Assembly: GCF_009696275.1 (NCBI RefSeq)
Contig: NZ_VUMI01000020.1
Location: forward strand, 1-64,000
Direction of reading: 5' to 3'
DNA from: Eisenbergiella porci
GTDB taxonomy: Bacteria; Bacillota; Clostridia; Lachnospirales; Lachnospiraceae
DNA length: 64,000 nt
The translations under genes and the position numbers were made by a program. This document shows, piece by piece, positions 16,697 to 25,488 of the stretch. Every line of letters starts with the position of its first letter. Position 1 is the stretch's first letter. The notes beneath the pieces were generated by a model that did not search any database, had not been told where the DNA came from, and saw only the letters and a program-made list of their open reading frames with translations.

Positions 16697-18088
16697 TTAA
16701 AAGCTGGCTTTTTCCAGGAATGCTACATAGCCTCTCATGGTCTCATATACATCGGCCTTGCTGGTGGCTTCCCAGGGCGCATGCATGTTGAGCACGGCAA
16801 CGCCGCAGTCAATTACATTCATGCCGTATAAAGCCATGATGTAAGCGATGGTTCCGCCGCCGCCCACATCTACCTTGCCAAGCTCTGCGGTCTGGAATAC
16901 CACGTCGGAGCTGTCCATAATGTCTCTGATATGCGCCACATATTCCGCATTGGCGTCGTTAGATCCGGATTTTCCTCTGGATCCGGTAAACTTATTGAAT
17001 ACCATGCCATTTCCAAGGAAAGCGGAATTCTTCTTTTCAAAACAGGAAGCATACGCGGGATCATAACCTGCGCTCACATCGGAGGAAAGCATGGCGGAAT
17101 TGGTCAGGCATCTTCTCAGGTTCAGTTCGCTGTATTCGCCCATCAGCTCCATCAGCTCTGCGGTCATGTTTTCAAAGAAACGGGACTGCATGCCGGTTGC
17201 TCCCACGCTGCCGATTTCTTCCTTATCCACGAGGATGCAGCATGCGGTGCGGTCCGTAATGGTACCGCCTACCTCAAGCACTGCCCTTGCGGAGGTATAA
17301 GCGCAGACTCTGTCGTCCTGTCCGTAAGCGAGGATCATGCTTCTGTCAAGGCCGGCTTCTCTTGCTTTTCCAGCGGGAACGATTTCCAGCTCTGCGGAAA
17401 GGAAATCTTCCTCTTCAAAATCATAAGTATCCTTTAAAATCTTGAGCACGCCTGCAGTTACGGCGTCCTTGTCTTTATCCTTCACCGGAATATTTCCGAT
17501 AATCAGATCCATGGCTTCCCCTTCGATTACCTTGGAAGCCTTCTTATCCATCTGCTCCCCTGCCAGGTGAATCAGCAGATCGGAGATGAAAAATACAGGA
17601 TCGTCTTCATTGTCGCCTACATTCACCTCAACGGTGGTGCCGTCTTTTTTTACCACTACGCCGTGGAGGGCAAGCGGGATGGCAACCCACTGGTATTTCT
17701 TCACGCCGCCGTAGTAATGGGTATCCAGATAGGCAATGTTGCTGTCCTCATAAAGGGGATTCTGCTTTACGTCGATTCTGGGGGAATCAATATGTGCACC
17801 CAGGATGTTCATGCCGTCCTTTATGGGCTTTTTGCCGATCTGGTACATTACCAGACATTTGTTCATGTTTACGGCGTAGATTTTGTCGCCAGGCTTGATT
17901 TCCCTGCCGCTTTCCATAAGCGTATTCAGTTCAACGTAGCCCTCCTTCTCAATCAGGTTGACAAGGGTATCCACGCACTCTCTTTCAGTTTTCCCCGCAT
18001 CCAGAAAGTCCATATATTCTCTGGCAAAAGCATCTGCTTCTTTCAGCTGCTCTTCGGAATAACTGGTCCATACATTTTTCGTTTCCAT
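16697..18088 (-). CDS. M18 family zinc aminopeptidase
   Basis: A 463-residue M18 (aminopeptidase I) enzyme. Metal-binding segments are GAHIDSPRID (about 96-105), YGQDDR with AYTSARAVLEV (about 255-270), DKEEIGS (about 288-294) and the C-terminal NMHAPWEATSKADVYE (about 434-449). It removes N-terminal residues from cytoplasmic peptides, usually as a large multimer, and has no signal peptide. Its start codon shares a base with the stop of the small gene upstream (TGATG), so translation is probably coupled. Co-transcription with pheST suggests recycling of amino acids under the same control. Confidence 0.92.
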   Translation of the reverse strand: METKNVWTSYSEEQLKEADAFAREYMDFLDAGKTERECVDTLVNLIEKEGYVELNTLMESGREIKPGDKIYAVNMNKCLVMYQIGKKPIKDGMNILGAHIDSPRIDVKQNPLYEDSNIAYLDTHYYGGVKKYQWVAIPLALHGVVVKKDGTTVEVNVGDNEDDPVFFISDLLIHLAGEQMDKKASKVIEGEAMDLIIGNIPVKDKDKDAVTAGVLKILKDTYDFEEEDFLSAELEIVPAGKAREAGLDRSMILAYGQDDRVCAYTSARAVLEVGGTITDRTACCILVDKEEIGSVGATGMQSRFFENMTAELMELMGEYSELNLRRCLTNSAMLSSDVSAGYDPAYASCFEKKNSAFLGNGMVFNKFTGSRGKSGSNDANAEYVAHIRDIMDSSDVVFQTAELGKVDVGGGGTIAYIMALYGMNVIDCGVAVLNMHAPWEATSKADVYETMRGYVAFLEKASF

Positions 18089-18360
18089 CAGGCCTTACCT
18101 CCGGTTTCTTTTAGTTTTGAACCGAGCACCGGCTTGAGAAGTTCTTTGGCTCTGGAAACCTCGTCACTGTGGATGCGGAAAATACAGGCGGATTTTTCCC
18201 TGGGCTTTTTGAAAAAGAATAAGCCTCCTACCCCCTTGTCTTCCCATTCCACAAAATAGGAAATGCTGTTTTTCAAAAGTATTCTTTCTACCTTTTCCTT
18301 GGTTTCCATATCATAGACCTTGCAGAAATCCACTTCATGATTTACTGGTCCGATATCCAT
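18088..18360 (-). CDS. Small conserved-looking protein, function unknown
   Basis: A 90-residue protein (MDIGPVNHEVDFCKVYDMETKEKVERILLKNSISYFVEWEDK) with a mixed alpha/beta composition and no signal or membrane segment. It resembles small DUF2007-like signal-transducing proteins in size and in its pattern of a chain that pairs ILLKN with a Phe/Lys-rich strand, but I cannot assign it firmly. The ATG at 18360 is chosen because GGGAGG is spaced well before it. The GTG at 18369 is too close. It sits between pheT and the aminopeptidase and overlaps the latter. Confidence 0.7.
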   Translation of the reverse strand: MDIGPVNHEVDFCKVYDMETKEKVERILLKNSISYFVEWEDKGVGGLFFFKKPREKSACIFRIHSDEVSRAKELLKPVLGSKLKETGGKA

Positions 18361-18399
18361 AATTCTCACCTCCCGTTCGGTGCTCTCCGTATTATTGTA

Positions 18400-20820
18400 C
18401 TACTGTCTCAGCTCAATGCCAAGCCCCTGAAGGCCATTGAGAATTTTTTTCATTGCCGCGCTCACATCGGCATCCTCAAGTGTCCTGTCCTTCGCGCGGA
18501 AGGTCAGTGTGTAGGCAACGGATTTGAAGCCTGCCTTGATCTGGCTGCCTTCATAAATATCAAACAGGGCATAGCTTTCCAGAATCTTTCCGCCGCGCTG
18601 TGCGATAACCGCTTCAATCTGTCCCACAAGAATTTCTCTGGGCACTACCATGCTGATATCGCGGGTAACCGCCGGGTATTTTGCAATTCCTTCATACTTC
18701 CTGTCAAAGGTTGCAAAAGGAATGATTTCAGGCATATCCAGAACCGCCACATAAGCCTTTGTCCCGATGTCGTAGTTGTCCAGTACCTCCGGATGTACTT
18801 CACCCAGATAGCCCAGAACCTTACCGCCGTAAATGATGTTGGCCTGACGTCCCGGGTGAAGGAAGTTTTTGCCGGCCTTAGGGTCGTATTCCTTCTTATC
18901 CTTCATGCCGATGCTTTCCAGGAATTCTTCAATGACGCCCTTCATGGTGTAGAAGTCTCCATCCCCGTAGAAGCCCAGCGTAAACTGCATTCTTTCTTCA
19001 GGCAGCGTGGTTACCGGCACGCTTTCCGGCAGGTATACATTGCCCAGCTCATAGAGCTTGACGTCCTTGTTTCTTCTATTATAATTGGTTGCCAGCGAGG
19101 TGAGGATGCCGTTGAAGGAAATGGTTCTCATGACGGAGAAATCCTCTCCCAGCGGGTTGGCAATTGTTACCGCTTTGCGCAGCACATCATCCTGATCCAG
19201 CAGCAGCTTGTCAAATACCTTGGGGCTTTCGAAGGAATAACACATTCCCTGGGAAAAACCGCAGTACTCGGCGATATCCCTTGCCTTTTCCTCAATGCGC
19301 AGCTTGAAGGAAAGCTTTCCTGTGGTGGCTTCCCCGCTGGGAAGTGTGGTGGGAATCTTGTCATAGCCGTGGAATCTCGCCACTTCCTCCGCCACATCGG
19401 CAAAGCCTTCGATATCCTGACGGAAAGTAGGGATAATCAGTTCCTTTTTTTCTGTATCATAGTCAAATTCCAGCTCTTTGAAGTAATCCAGCATTTCCGC
19501 TTCCGGAATCTGTGTCCCCAGCAGCGCGTTGATGCGCTCCGGCTCAAAGGCGATGCGTACTCTTTCCTTCAGAGGCGCGCATACATCCACGATGCCGCCG
19601 GCTACATCGCCGCAGCCCAGCTCCTGAATCAGCTGGCAGGCCCTGTTGATTGCTTCCACTGAGTTGTTAGGATCAAGTCCTTTTTCAAATTTACCGGAAG
19701 CATCGGTGCGCAGGCCGATTCTCTTGGCGGATTTACGGATATTGGTTCCGTTGAAGCACGCGGCTTCGAACAGTACGGTTTTCACATCGTCTGTTATTTT
19801 GGAATTCTCGCCGCCCATAATACCGGCGATGCCCACCTCTTTTTCAGCGTCACAGATCATCAGCACTTCGCTGTCCAGCTTTCTCATCTGGCCATCCAGT
19901 GTCTGGAACTCGTCCCCGTCCTTTGCACGGCGTACAATGATCTGGCCGCCGGCTATGGTGCTTAAGTCATAGGCATGCATGGGCTGGCCATATTCCTCCA
20001 TGACATAGTTGGTGATATCAACCAGGTTGTTGATGGGACGGATACCGCTGGCAGCCAGCCTTCTTTGCATCCACTTGGGCGAAGGGGCGATTTTTATATT
20101 GGTACATACCCTTGCACAGTAGCGGGGGCACAGATCGGGATCCTTTACCTCTACTTTAATATAATCATTGACATTTTCCCCATTTTCATGCACCTCAACC
20201 ACCGGAGGGACGAAGGGCTTATGGAAGGTCACGGCCGCTTCCCTGGCAATTCCCAGAATACTGAAGCAGTCAATTCTGTTGTTTGTGATTTCATATTCGA
20301 ATACGGTGTCCCTCAGTCCCAGGGCATCGATTGCATCGGAACCCACTTCCACATCATCGCTGAAAATATAGATGCCGTTTTCAGGAGCCTCGGGATACAT
20401 ATCCCGGCTGGATCCCAGTTCTTCAATAGAGCACATCATACCGTTGGAGGGAACTCCTCTCAGCTTTCCTGCTTTAATGGAAATGCCTTCCTCGGGGAGC
20501 GGGCCGCCGTCGTGTCCGCCGGCCACCTTACCGCCGTCAAGAACCACCGGCACCTTGTCCCCTTCCTTCACATTGGGAGCGCCTGTAACGATCTGAATGG
20601 TCTCAGCTCCGATATTTACCTGGCAAACGATCAGCTTGTCCGCGTCAGGATGCTTTTCTATTTTTTTTATCTGGCCAACTACGATTTTTTCCAGATTCCT
20701 GTCAAGCCTTTCATAGCTTTCCACCTTGGTGCCGCTCATTGTCATCGCATCGCAGTATTCCTGGTCCGTGCATGACAGCTCCGGCACATATGCTTTAATC
20801 CATGATAACGTTGTATTCAT
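18400..20820 (-). CDS. pheT: Phenylalanine-tRNA ligase beta subunit
   Basis: The 806-residue protein has the full bacterial PheT architecture. An N-terminal tRNA-binding (EMAP-like) domain covers about 40-150 (VGQIKKIEKHPDADKLIVCQV). B3/B4 editing domains hold NNRIDCFSILGIAREAA and RPINNLVDITNYVMEEYGQPMHAYD. The B5 domain carries FRQDIEGFADVAEEVARFHGYDKIP. A catalytic-core-like domain and a C-terminal ferredoxin-fold anticodon-binding domain (YPAVTRDISMVVP) follow. With PheS it forms the heterotetramer that charges tRNA-Phe. It follows pheS by 130 bp behind the same T-box. Confidence 0.97.
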   Translation of the reverse strand: MNTTLSWIKAYVPELSCTDQEYCDAMTMSGTKVESYERLDRNLEKIVVGQIKKIEKHPDADKLIVCQVNIGAETIQIVTGAPNVKEGDKVPVVLDGGKVAGGHDGGPLPEEGISIKAGKLRGVPSNGMMCSIEELGSSRDMYPEAPENGIYIFSDDVEVGSDAIDALGLRDTVFEYEITNNRIDCFSILGIAREAAVTFHKPFVPPVVEVHENGENVNDYIKVEVKDPDLCPRYCARVCTNIKIAPSPKWMQRRLAASGIRPINNLVDITNYVMEEYGQPMHAYDLSTIAGGQIIVRRAKDGDEFQTLDGQMRKLDSEVLMICDAEKEVGIAGIMGGENSKITDDVKTVLFEAACFNGTNIRKSAKRIGLRTDASGKFEKGLDPNNSVEAINRACQLIQELGCGDVAGGIVDVCAPLKERVRIAFEPERINALLGTQIPEAEMLDYFKELEFDYDTEKKELIIPTFRQDIEGFADVAEEVARFHGYDKIPTTLPSGEATTGKLSFKLRIEEKARDIAEYCGFSQGMCYSFESPKVFDKLLLDQDDVLRKAVTIANPLGEDFSVMRTISFNGILTSLATNYNRRNKDVKLYELGNVYLPESVPVTTLPEERMQFTLGFYGDGDFYTMKGVIEEFLESIGMKDKKEYDPKAGKNFLHPGRQANIIYGGKVLGYLGEVHPEVLDNYDIGTKAYVAVLDMPEIIPFATFDRKYEGIAKYPAVTRDISMVVPREILVGQIEAVIAQRGGKILESYALFDIYEGSQIKAGFKSVAYTLTFRAKDRTLEDADVSAAMKKILNGLQGLGIELRQ

Positions 20821-20950
20821 ATTGTATCCATGCCTTTCTTATTTCCTTCAGTCCGCATTCTGAGTATACACGGCTTTCCCATGAATGAAACAGCCGTAAA
20901 ATTCCTCCTTTATAATAGGAAGAAACAAAATCAGTTATCCGTTTTTTCCA

Positions 20951-21970
20951 TCAGAACTGCTTCAGGAAACGGACGTCATTCTCATAAAGCAGACGCATAT
21001 CGTCAATTTCATACTTCAGAAGCGCAATACGCTCCAGGCCTACGCCGAATGCAAAACCGGAATATTCCTTGGGATCAATTCCGCTCATCTGCAATACGCG
21101 GGGATGCACCATACCGCAGCCGAGGATTTCAATCCAGCCGGAGCCTTTGCAGAAACGGCAGCCCTTGCCGCCGCACTTAAAGCAGGTCACATCCACTTCG
21201 GCGCTGGGCTCTGTGAACGGGAAATGATGGGGACGGAATTTTACCTTCGTCTCCTCTCCGAACAGCTCCCTGGCAAACTCAGCAAGCGTTCCCTTCAGAT
21301 CGGCAAACGTAATATTCTTATCAATTACAAGTCCTTCAATCTGATGGAAGGAAGGAGAATGGGTCGCGTCCACCTCATCGGAACGGAACACACGTCCCGG
21401 AGCGATCATGCGGATGGGCAGCTTCCCTTTTTCCATTTCACGCACCTGTACCGGAGAGGTCTGGGTACGCAGCACGATATCCTCTGAAATATAGAAGGTA
21501 TCCTGCTCATCCCTGGTGGGATGGTTCCTGGGGATATTCAGGGCTTCGAAATTATAATAGTCGTTTTCCACTTCAGGGCCTTCCACTACCTCATAGCCCA
21601 TTCCCACGAAGATTCTTTCCACCTCTTCCAGGGCAATGGTGTTGGGATGACGGTGGCCCACCTGGTTTTTCCTGGCCGGAAGGGTAACGTCAATGACTTC
21701 TTCCTTCATTTTGGCTTCCCTGATGGCGGATTCCATTTTCTTCTTCGTTTCTTCCAGCATGGCTTCGATTTCAGTCCTGGTATCGTTCACCATCTGTCCG
21801 ATTTTCGGCCGCTCCTCGGCTGCCACGTTCTTCATACCCTTCAGAACCTCAGTAAGAGCGCCCTTTTTACCCAGAGCGTTTACCCTTACCTCGTTCAGCT
21901 TATCAAGGGTTCCGGCAGCTTCCACCTGCTTTCTGACCTCTTCCTTGATCTGTTCCAATCTGTCTTTCAT
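20951..21970 (-). CDS. pheS: Phenylalanine-tRNA ligase alpha subunit
   Basis: The 339-residue product has the N-terminal coiled coil and class II core of PheS. Motif 2 region FRSDEVDATHSPSFHQIEGL lies near 193-212. The ITFADLKGTL segment and the C-terminal motif 3 FAFGVGLERIALLKYEIDDMR follow. It binds Phe and ATP. The ATG at 21970 is chosen for the GGAGG just before it and for the usual family length; an upstream ATG at 22024 would add 18 atypical residues. It lies directly downstream of a Phe T-box. Confidence 0.97.
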   Translation of the reverse strand: MKDRLEQIKEEVRKQVEAAGTLDKLNEVRVNALGKKGALTEVLKGMKNVAAEERPKIGQMVNDTRTEIEAMLEETKKKMESAIREAKMKEEVIDVTLPARKNQVGHRHPNTIALEEVERIFVGMGYEVVEGPEVENDYYNFEALNIPRNHPTRDEQDTFYISEDIVLRTQTSPVQVREMEKGKLPIRMIAPGRVFRSDEVDATHSPSFHQIEGLVIDKNITFADLKGTLAEFARELFGEETKVKFRPHHFPFTEPSAEVDVTCFKCGGKGCRFCKGSGWIEILGCGMVHPRVLQMSGIDPKEYSGFAFGVGLERIALLKYEIDDMRLLYENDVRFLKQF

Positions 21971-22135
21971 AATAACCTCCTGCTGCCGGCGCGTAAATCC
22001 TGACACCGGCATATTTTTTTCCATGTGAAAAATGTTGACAGCTTTTCAGCACGCTTCAGCCTGCGGTCCGGCCTCCGGCCGTCCTGCAGCCGCCGCGGCT
22101 CGCTGTGCCTGACACCCCCCGGGAAATTTTGGACA

Positions 22136-22400
22136 CAAAAAAATCCCCGGCAAAAATCCAGGGACGAAATAATTTCCGCGGTACCACCCACATTCCTGCT
22201 TCACATCCGGCGCTTAACGCCCTGTGCACCGCAGGCTCTCATTCCGGCGTAACGTGCCGCCACGTTCCCTCCTAAGCCTGAAGGCCTTCAAAAGGACAGC
22301 TCCGGCGTGAAATTCAAGCTGCATCTGAACCCAAGGAAGCTCCCAGCCGACGACTCCCTCTCTCTGTGGGAAAATACAACTCTTTGTGCGCCATCATCGC
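22136..22400 (-). promoter_or_regulatory. T-box riboswitch (Phe) controlling pheST operon
   Basis: The minus strand carries the T-box sequence GGGTGGTACCGCGG (22176-22189), overlapped by an antiterminator. A terminator stem, TCCCTGG/CCGGGGA with seven T, follows (22137-22164). Upstream, a long stem I region contains a candidate specifier TTC (22309-22311 complement) followed by A, fitting tRNA-Phe. Uncharged tRNA-Phe would stabilise the antiterminator and allow readthrough into pheS. Confidence 0.92.
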
Positions 22401-22430
22401 ATTTTTGATTCATGAATATGTCTGTAACCT

Positions 22431-22459
22431 ATTCTATTGCCTGTTTTCAGAAAAGTCAA
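22431..22459 (-). promoter_or_regulatory. Promoter of the T-box/pheST operon
   Basis: TTGACT (22454-22459) and TAGAAT (22431-22436) on the minus strand are exactly 17 bp apart, shortly before the T-box leader. Confidence 0.72.
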
Positions 22460-22544
22460 TATAATTTTTCTGTACTTTTGCATATATACATTTATTTTCC
22501 ATCATGATATGATTTTAATGCCAAGTTTTTATTACATCTACATA

Positions 22545-22605
22545 CTTCCGATACCGGAGCCGGCGCTGAAAGGAAACGATACGTGTGCCTTCCCGCCATC
22601 GGAAG
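22545..22605 (+). promoter_or_regulatory. Structured leader before the PurF-like gene
   Basis: CTTCCGAT (22545-22552) pairs perfectly with ATCGGAAG (22598-22605), enclosing a GC-rich, CCGG-containing loop about 65 bp upstream of the start codon. It may be an attenuator or riboswitch fold, but I could match it to no known purine-linked class. Confidence 0.35.
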
Positions 22606-22671
22606 AACCATAGCAGTCTGGAATGCGGGCTGTTACGAACAGTCAAGAAAACCAATACTAAGGAGAACATC

Positions 22672-24078
22672 ATGGGTGGATTTTTTGGAGTAGCATCAAA
22701 GGAAGACTGTGTCTTCGATCTTTTTTTCGGCACAGACTATCATTCCCATCTGGGAACAAGACGGGCCGGTATGGCCGTATACGACCGGGAACGCGGTTTT
22801 GATCGTTCCATCCACAATATCGAAAATGCCCCCTTCCGCACCAAATTTGACAAAGAAGTCACGGAAATGAAAGGGAATCTGGGAATCGGCAGTATATCAG
22901 ACTATGAACCCCAGCCGCTGATCGTCCGTTCCCATCACGGTACGTATTCCATCGCAACCGTGGGCAAAATCAACAATACGGAAGAAATTCTGACGAAGCT
23001 TCTCTTTTCATCGCACATTCATTTTCTGGAAATGAGCGGCGGCACCATCAATGCCACCGAGCTTGTTGCAACTATCATCAACCAAAAGGAAAACATCATC
23101 GAAGGCCTCCAGTATGCCCAGGATCTCATCGACGGTTCCATGACCATCCTGCTTATGACCCCCAAGGGCATTTATGTCGCGCGTGACAAAATGGGCCGTA
23201 CTCCCGTAGCCATCGGCAAGAAAGAAAATGCTTACTGCATCTCCTTTGAAAGCTTTGCTTATCTCAACCTGGGCTACGTCAGCGAACGCGAACTGGGACC
23301 CGGAGAAATCGTGGTTGTCACCCCGGAAGGCATGCGCACCCTGGTAGCGCCGGGCAAGGATATGAAAATCTGTACCTTCCTCTGGGTTTACTATGGCTAC
23401 CCTTCCTCCTCCTACGAAGGAATCAGCGTGGAAAAAATGCGCTATAACTGCGGCGCGTCCATGGCCAAAAGAGACGATGCGTCACCTGATATCGTAGCGG
23501 GCGTACCGGACTCCGGAACCGCGCATGCCATCGGTTATTCCAATACCTCCGGCATCCCCTTCTCCCGGCCCTTTATTAAATACACCCCTACCTGGCCCCG
23601 TTCCTTCATGCCTACCATACAGAGCCAGAGGAACCTGATTGCCAAAATGAAGCTGATTCCCGTCCGCGATCTGATACAGAACCGCAGCATGCTTCTCATC
23701 GACGATTCCATCGTCCGCGGCACACAGCTGAGAGAAACAACGGAATTCCTGTACCAAAGCGGCGCAAAAGAGGTACACATCCGCCCCGCCTGCCCTCCTC
23801 TCCTCTATGCCTGCAAATACCTCAACTTCTCCCGATCCACCTCAGAAATGGATCTCATTACGAGAAGGGTCATCAAAGAAATGGAGGGCGACAATAAATA
23901 CGTAAACCTGGACGCCTACTCCAATCCTGAGACCCCTGAATTCCAAGCCATGGTATCCCGCATCGGAGAGCAGCTCAACTTTACCTCCCTGCGCTACAAC
24001 CGTCTGGACGATATGATCGACTCCGTGGGAATCGACCGCAGCAAATTATGCACCTACTGCTGGGACGGAAAAGAATAA
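22672..24078 (+). CDS. PurF-like amidophosphoribosyltransferase lacking the N-terminal Cys
   Basis: A 468-residue protein with the two-domain PurF layout. An N-terminal Ntn-type glutaminase-like domain (residues 1 to about 225: YHSHLGTRRAGMAVYD, IGKKENAYCISFES) precedes a phosphoribosyltransferase domain with PRPP loop LLIDDSIVRGTQL (about 341-353). The glutaminase nucleophile, normally Cys at position 1 after processing (MCGI-type start), is absent: the start reads MGGFFGVASKEDC. The ATG at 22672 follows AAGGAG, and upstream in-frame codons give no Cys-bearing start. It could use free ammonia, depend on a partner glutaminase or have a regulatory role. It is monocistronic, with a terminator at 24105. 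Confidence 0.85.
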   Translation: MGGFFGVASKEDCVFDLFFGTDYHSHLGTRRAGMAVYDRERGFDRSIHNIENAPFRTKFDKEVTEMKGNLGIGSISDYEPQPLIVRSHHGTYSIATVGKINNTEEILTKLLFSSHIHFLEMSGGTINATELVATIINQKENIIEGLQYAQDLIDGSMTILLMTPKGIYVARDKMGRTPVAIGKKENAYCISFESFAYLNLGYVSERELGPGEIVVVTPEGMRTLVAPGKDMKICTFLWVYYGYPSSSYEGISVEKMRYNCGASMAKRDDASPDIVAGVPDSGTAHAIGYSNTSGIPFSRPFIKYTPTWPRSFMPTIQSQRNLIAKMKLIPVRDLIQNRSMLLIDDSIVRGTQLRETTEFLYQSGAKEVHIRPACPPLLYACKYLNFSRSTSEMDLITRRVIKEMEGDNKYVNLDAYSNPETPEFQAMVSRIGEQLNFTSLRYNRLDDMIDSVGIDRSKLCTYCWDGKE

Positions 24079-24104
24079 TGTTTCTCACCCAGGCCACAAA
24101 ATGC

Positions 24105-24158
24105 CAGAATCCGGCCGTCCCCCCCTCCCAAAGGAGGAAGGGACGGCTGGATTCTTTT
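24105..24158. terminator. Terminator between purF-like gene and aroA
   Basis: AGAATCC-GCCGTCCC pairs with GGGACGGC-GGATTCT across a short loop that itself contains CTCC/GGAG, and T follows on the plus strand. It can serve the two convergent genes. The aroA stop lies at its edge. Confidence 0.75.
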
Positions 24159-25467
24159 ATCCTGTCACGCCTCTGACCACCTCATCCAGCACCTGGAAAT
24201 AATTCTCAAAGGTTTTTCTGCAGCACCCGGGATCTGCAATTGCAATCCCTTCGGCTCTCAGCCCAGGCAAGGAAAATCCCATAGCCATCCGATGATCATC
24301 ATAGGTTTCCACAACTCCCGGCACAGGCCTGCCGGGCCATATTCTCAGGCTGTCCTCCCCCTGCTCACAGCGGATTCCCAGCCGCGCCAGCTCCGTGGAA
24401 ATCGCTTCCATACGGTTGCTTTCCTGATACCGGATATGCCCGATGCCTGTTATGGTGACAGGCGCATCTGCAAACGGCGCTATAGCCGCAAGGGTTATGG
24501 CCTGGTCGGAGCAGGCATGCATATCCGCTTCCACGCCCCGCAGCCTTCCGTTTTCCGGTCCCTTCAATGCGATTCCCTCTGCCGTCTCGTGCAGGCTGCA
24601 GCCCATCCGTTCCAGAATCCGCAGGAACTGCACATCTCCCTGCAGCGAGCCAAAATGTACGCCGGGCACCAGCACCTCGATCCCCAGGATTGCCGCCATC
24701 CCGTAAAAATAGCAGGCCGCCGAGACATCAGGCTCTATTGCATACTCCTGATGCCGATAGCTCTGCCCTGCTTCCATATGGAAACAATCCCTGCCTCTTT
24801 TCTCCGCTTTTACCCCGAACTGCTCCATCATCCGAAGCGTCATATCTATGTAGGCCATACCATGGGTTCCTTCCACACGGATATCCAGGCTCCGTTCTGC
24901 GCAGCAGGCCGCAATCAGCAGCGCGCTCAAAAACTGGCTGCTGTGCTCAATATTGACCGCAATATCCTGCCTCCCGTTATTTCCCGGATACAGGGTGAAC
25001 GGAAAATGTCCCTCCTGCCCCTGATATTCCACACGGGTCCCCAGCTCCTGAAGCGACTGGAGCAGCGGAAGCATGGGACGCCGCTTCATCTGCTCCGAAG
25101 AATCCAAATGCCAGGCTCCCTTCTTCAGCCCAAGCAAGGCCGTGAGGAAACGCGCCGCCGTTCCCGCGCTTCCCACATAAAGGGAGGCTTCCCGCACTGG
25201 CAGCCTCCCTCCCAGACCTTCCACCCGCACCTCAGCCCTTTTTTCATCCGCCTCTATTTCAAACTCCAAATCCGCGATGCACTGCTGCAGATACCGGGAA
25301 TCATCGCTGAACAGAGCGCCCGTAAGCGTACATGGCCCATCGGCCAGCATTGCCAGCAGCAGCGCCCGGTTAGTGATGCTCTTTGAACCCGGCACCCTGA
25401 CGGACACCGTGCCCCTGCCGTCCATTTTTCCATAGATATACGGTACATGATAGATATTTTTATCCAT
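24157..25467 (-). CDS. aroA: 3-phosphoshikimate 1-carboxyvinyltransferase (EPSP synthase)
   Basis: A 436-residue EPSP synthase. The N-terminal PGSKSITNRALLLAML (about 26-41) supplies the substrate-binding Lys. YVGSAGTAARFLTALL (about 97-112) corresponds to the NAGTA loop with Ser in place of Asn. SSQFLSALLIAA lies near 176-187, and the C-terminal TYDDHRMAMGFSL with EDP-like DPGCCRKTFENYF follows. It condenses PEP with shikimate-3-phosphate in aromatic amino acid synthesis. The Ser variation in the loop suggests a class II-like or divergent form. It stands alone, with no other aro gene adjacent. Confidence 0.93.
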   Translation of the reverse strand: MDKNIYHVPYIYGKMDGRGTVSVRVPGSKSITNRALLLAMLADGPCTLTGALFSDDSRYLQQCIADLEFEIEADEKRAEVRVEGLGGRLPVREASLYVGSAGTAARFLTALLGLKKGAWHLDSSEQMKRRPMLPLLQSLQELGTRVEYQGQEGHFPFTLYPGNNGRQDIAVNIEHSSQFLSALLIAACCAERSLDIRVEGTHGMAYIDMTLRMMEQFGVKAEKRGRDCFHMEAGQSYRHQEYAIEPDVSAACYFYGMAAILGIEVLVPGVHFGSLQGDVQFLRILERMGCSLHETAEGIALKGPENGRLRGVEADMHACSDQAITLAAIAPFADAPVTITGIGHIRYQESNRMEAISTELARLGIRCEQGEDSLRIWPGRPVPGVVETYDDHRMAMGFSLPGLRAEGIAIADPGCCRKTFENYFQVLDEVVRGVTG

Positions 25468-25488
25468 GACTGCTTCCCTCCATATATG

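Noticed and set aside
18337-19662. A long plus-strand frame opposite pheT
   Set aside because: Antisense shadow of a full-length PheT; no start signal or family match.
24119-24125. C7 run as a further slippage site
   Set aside because: It is in the loop of an intergenic terminator, not in a coding sequence, and is short.
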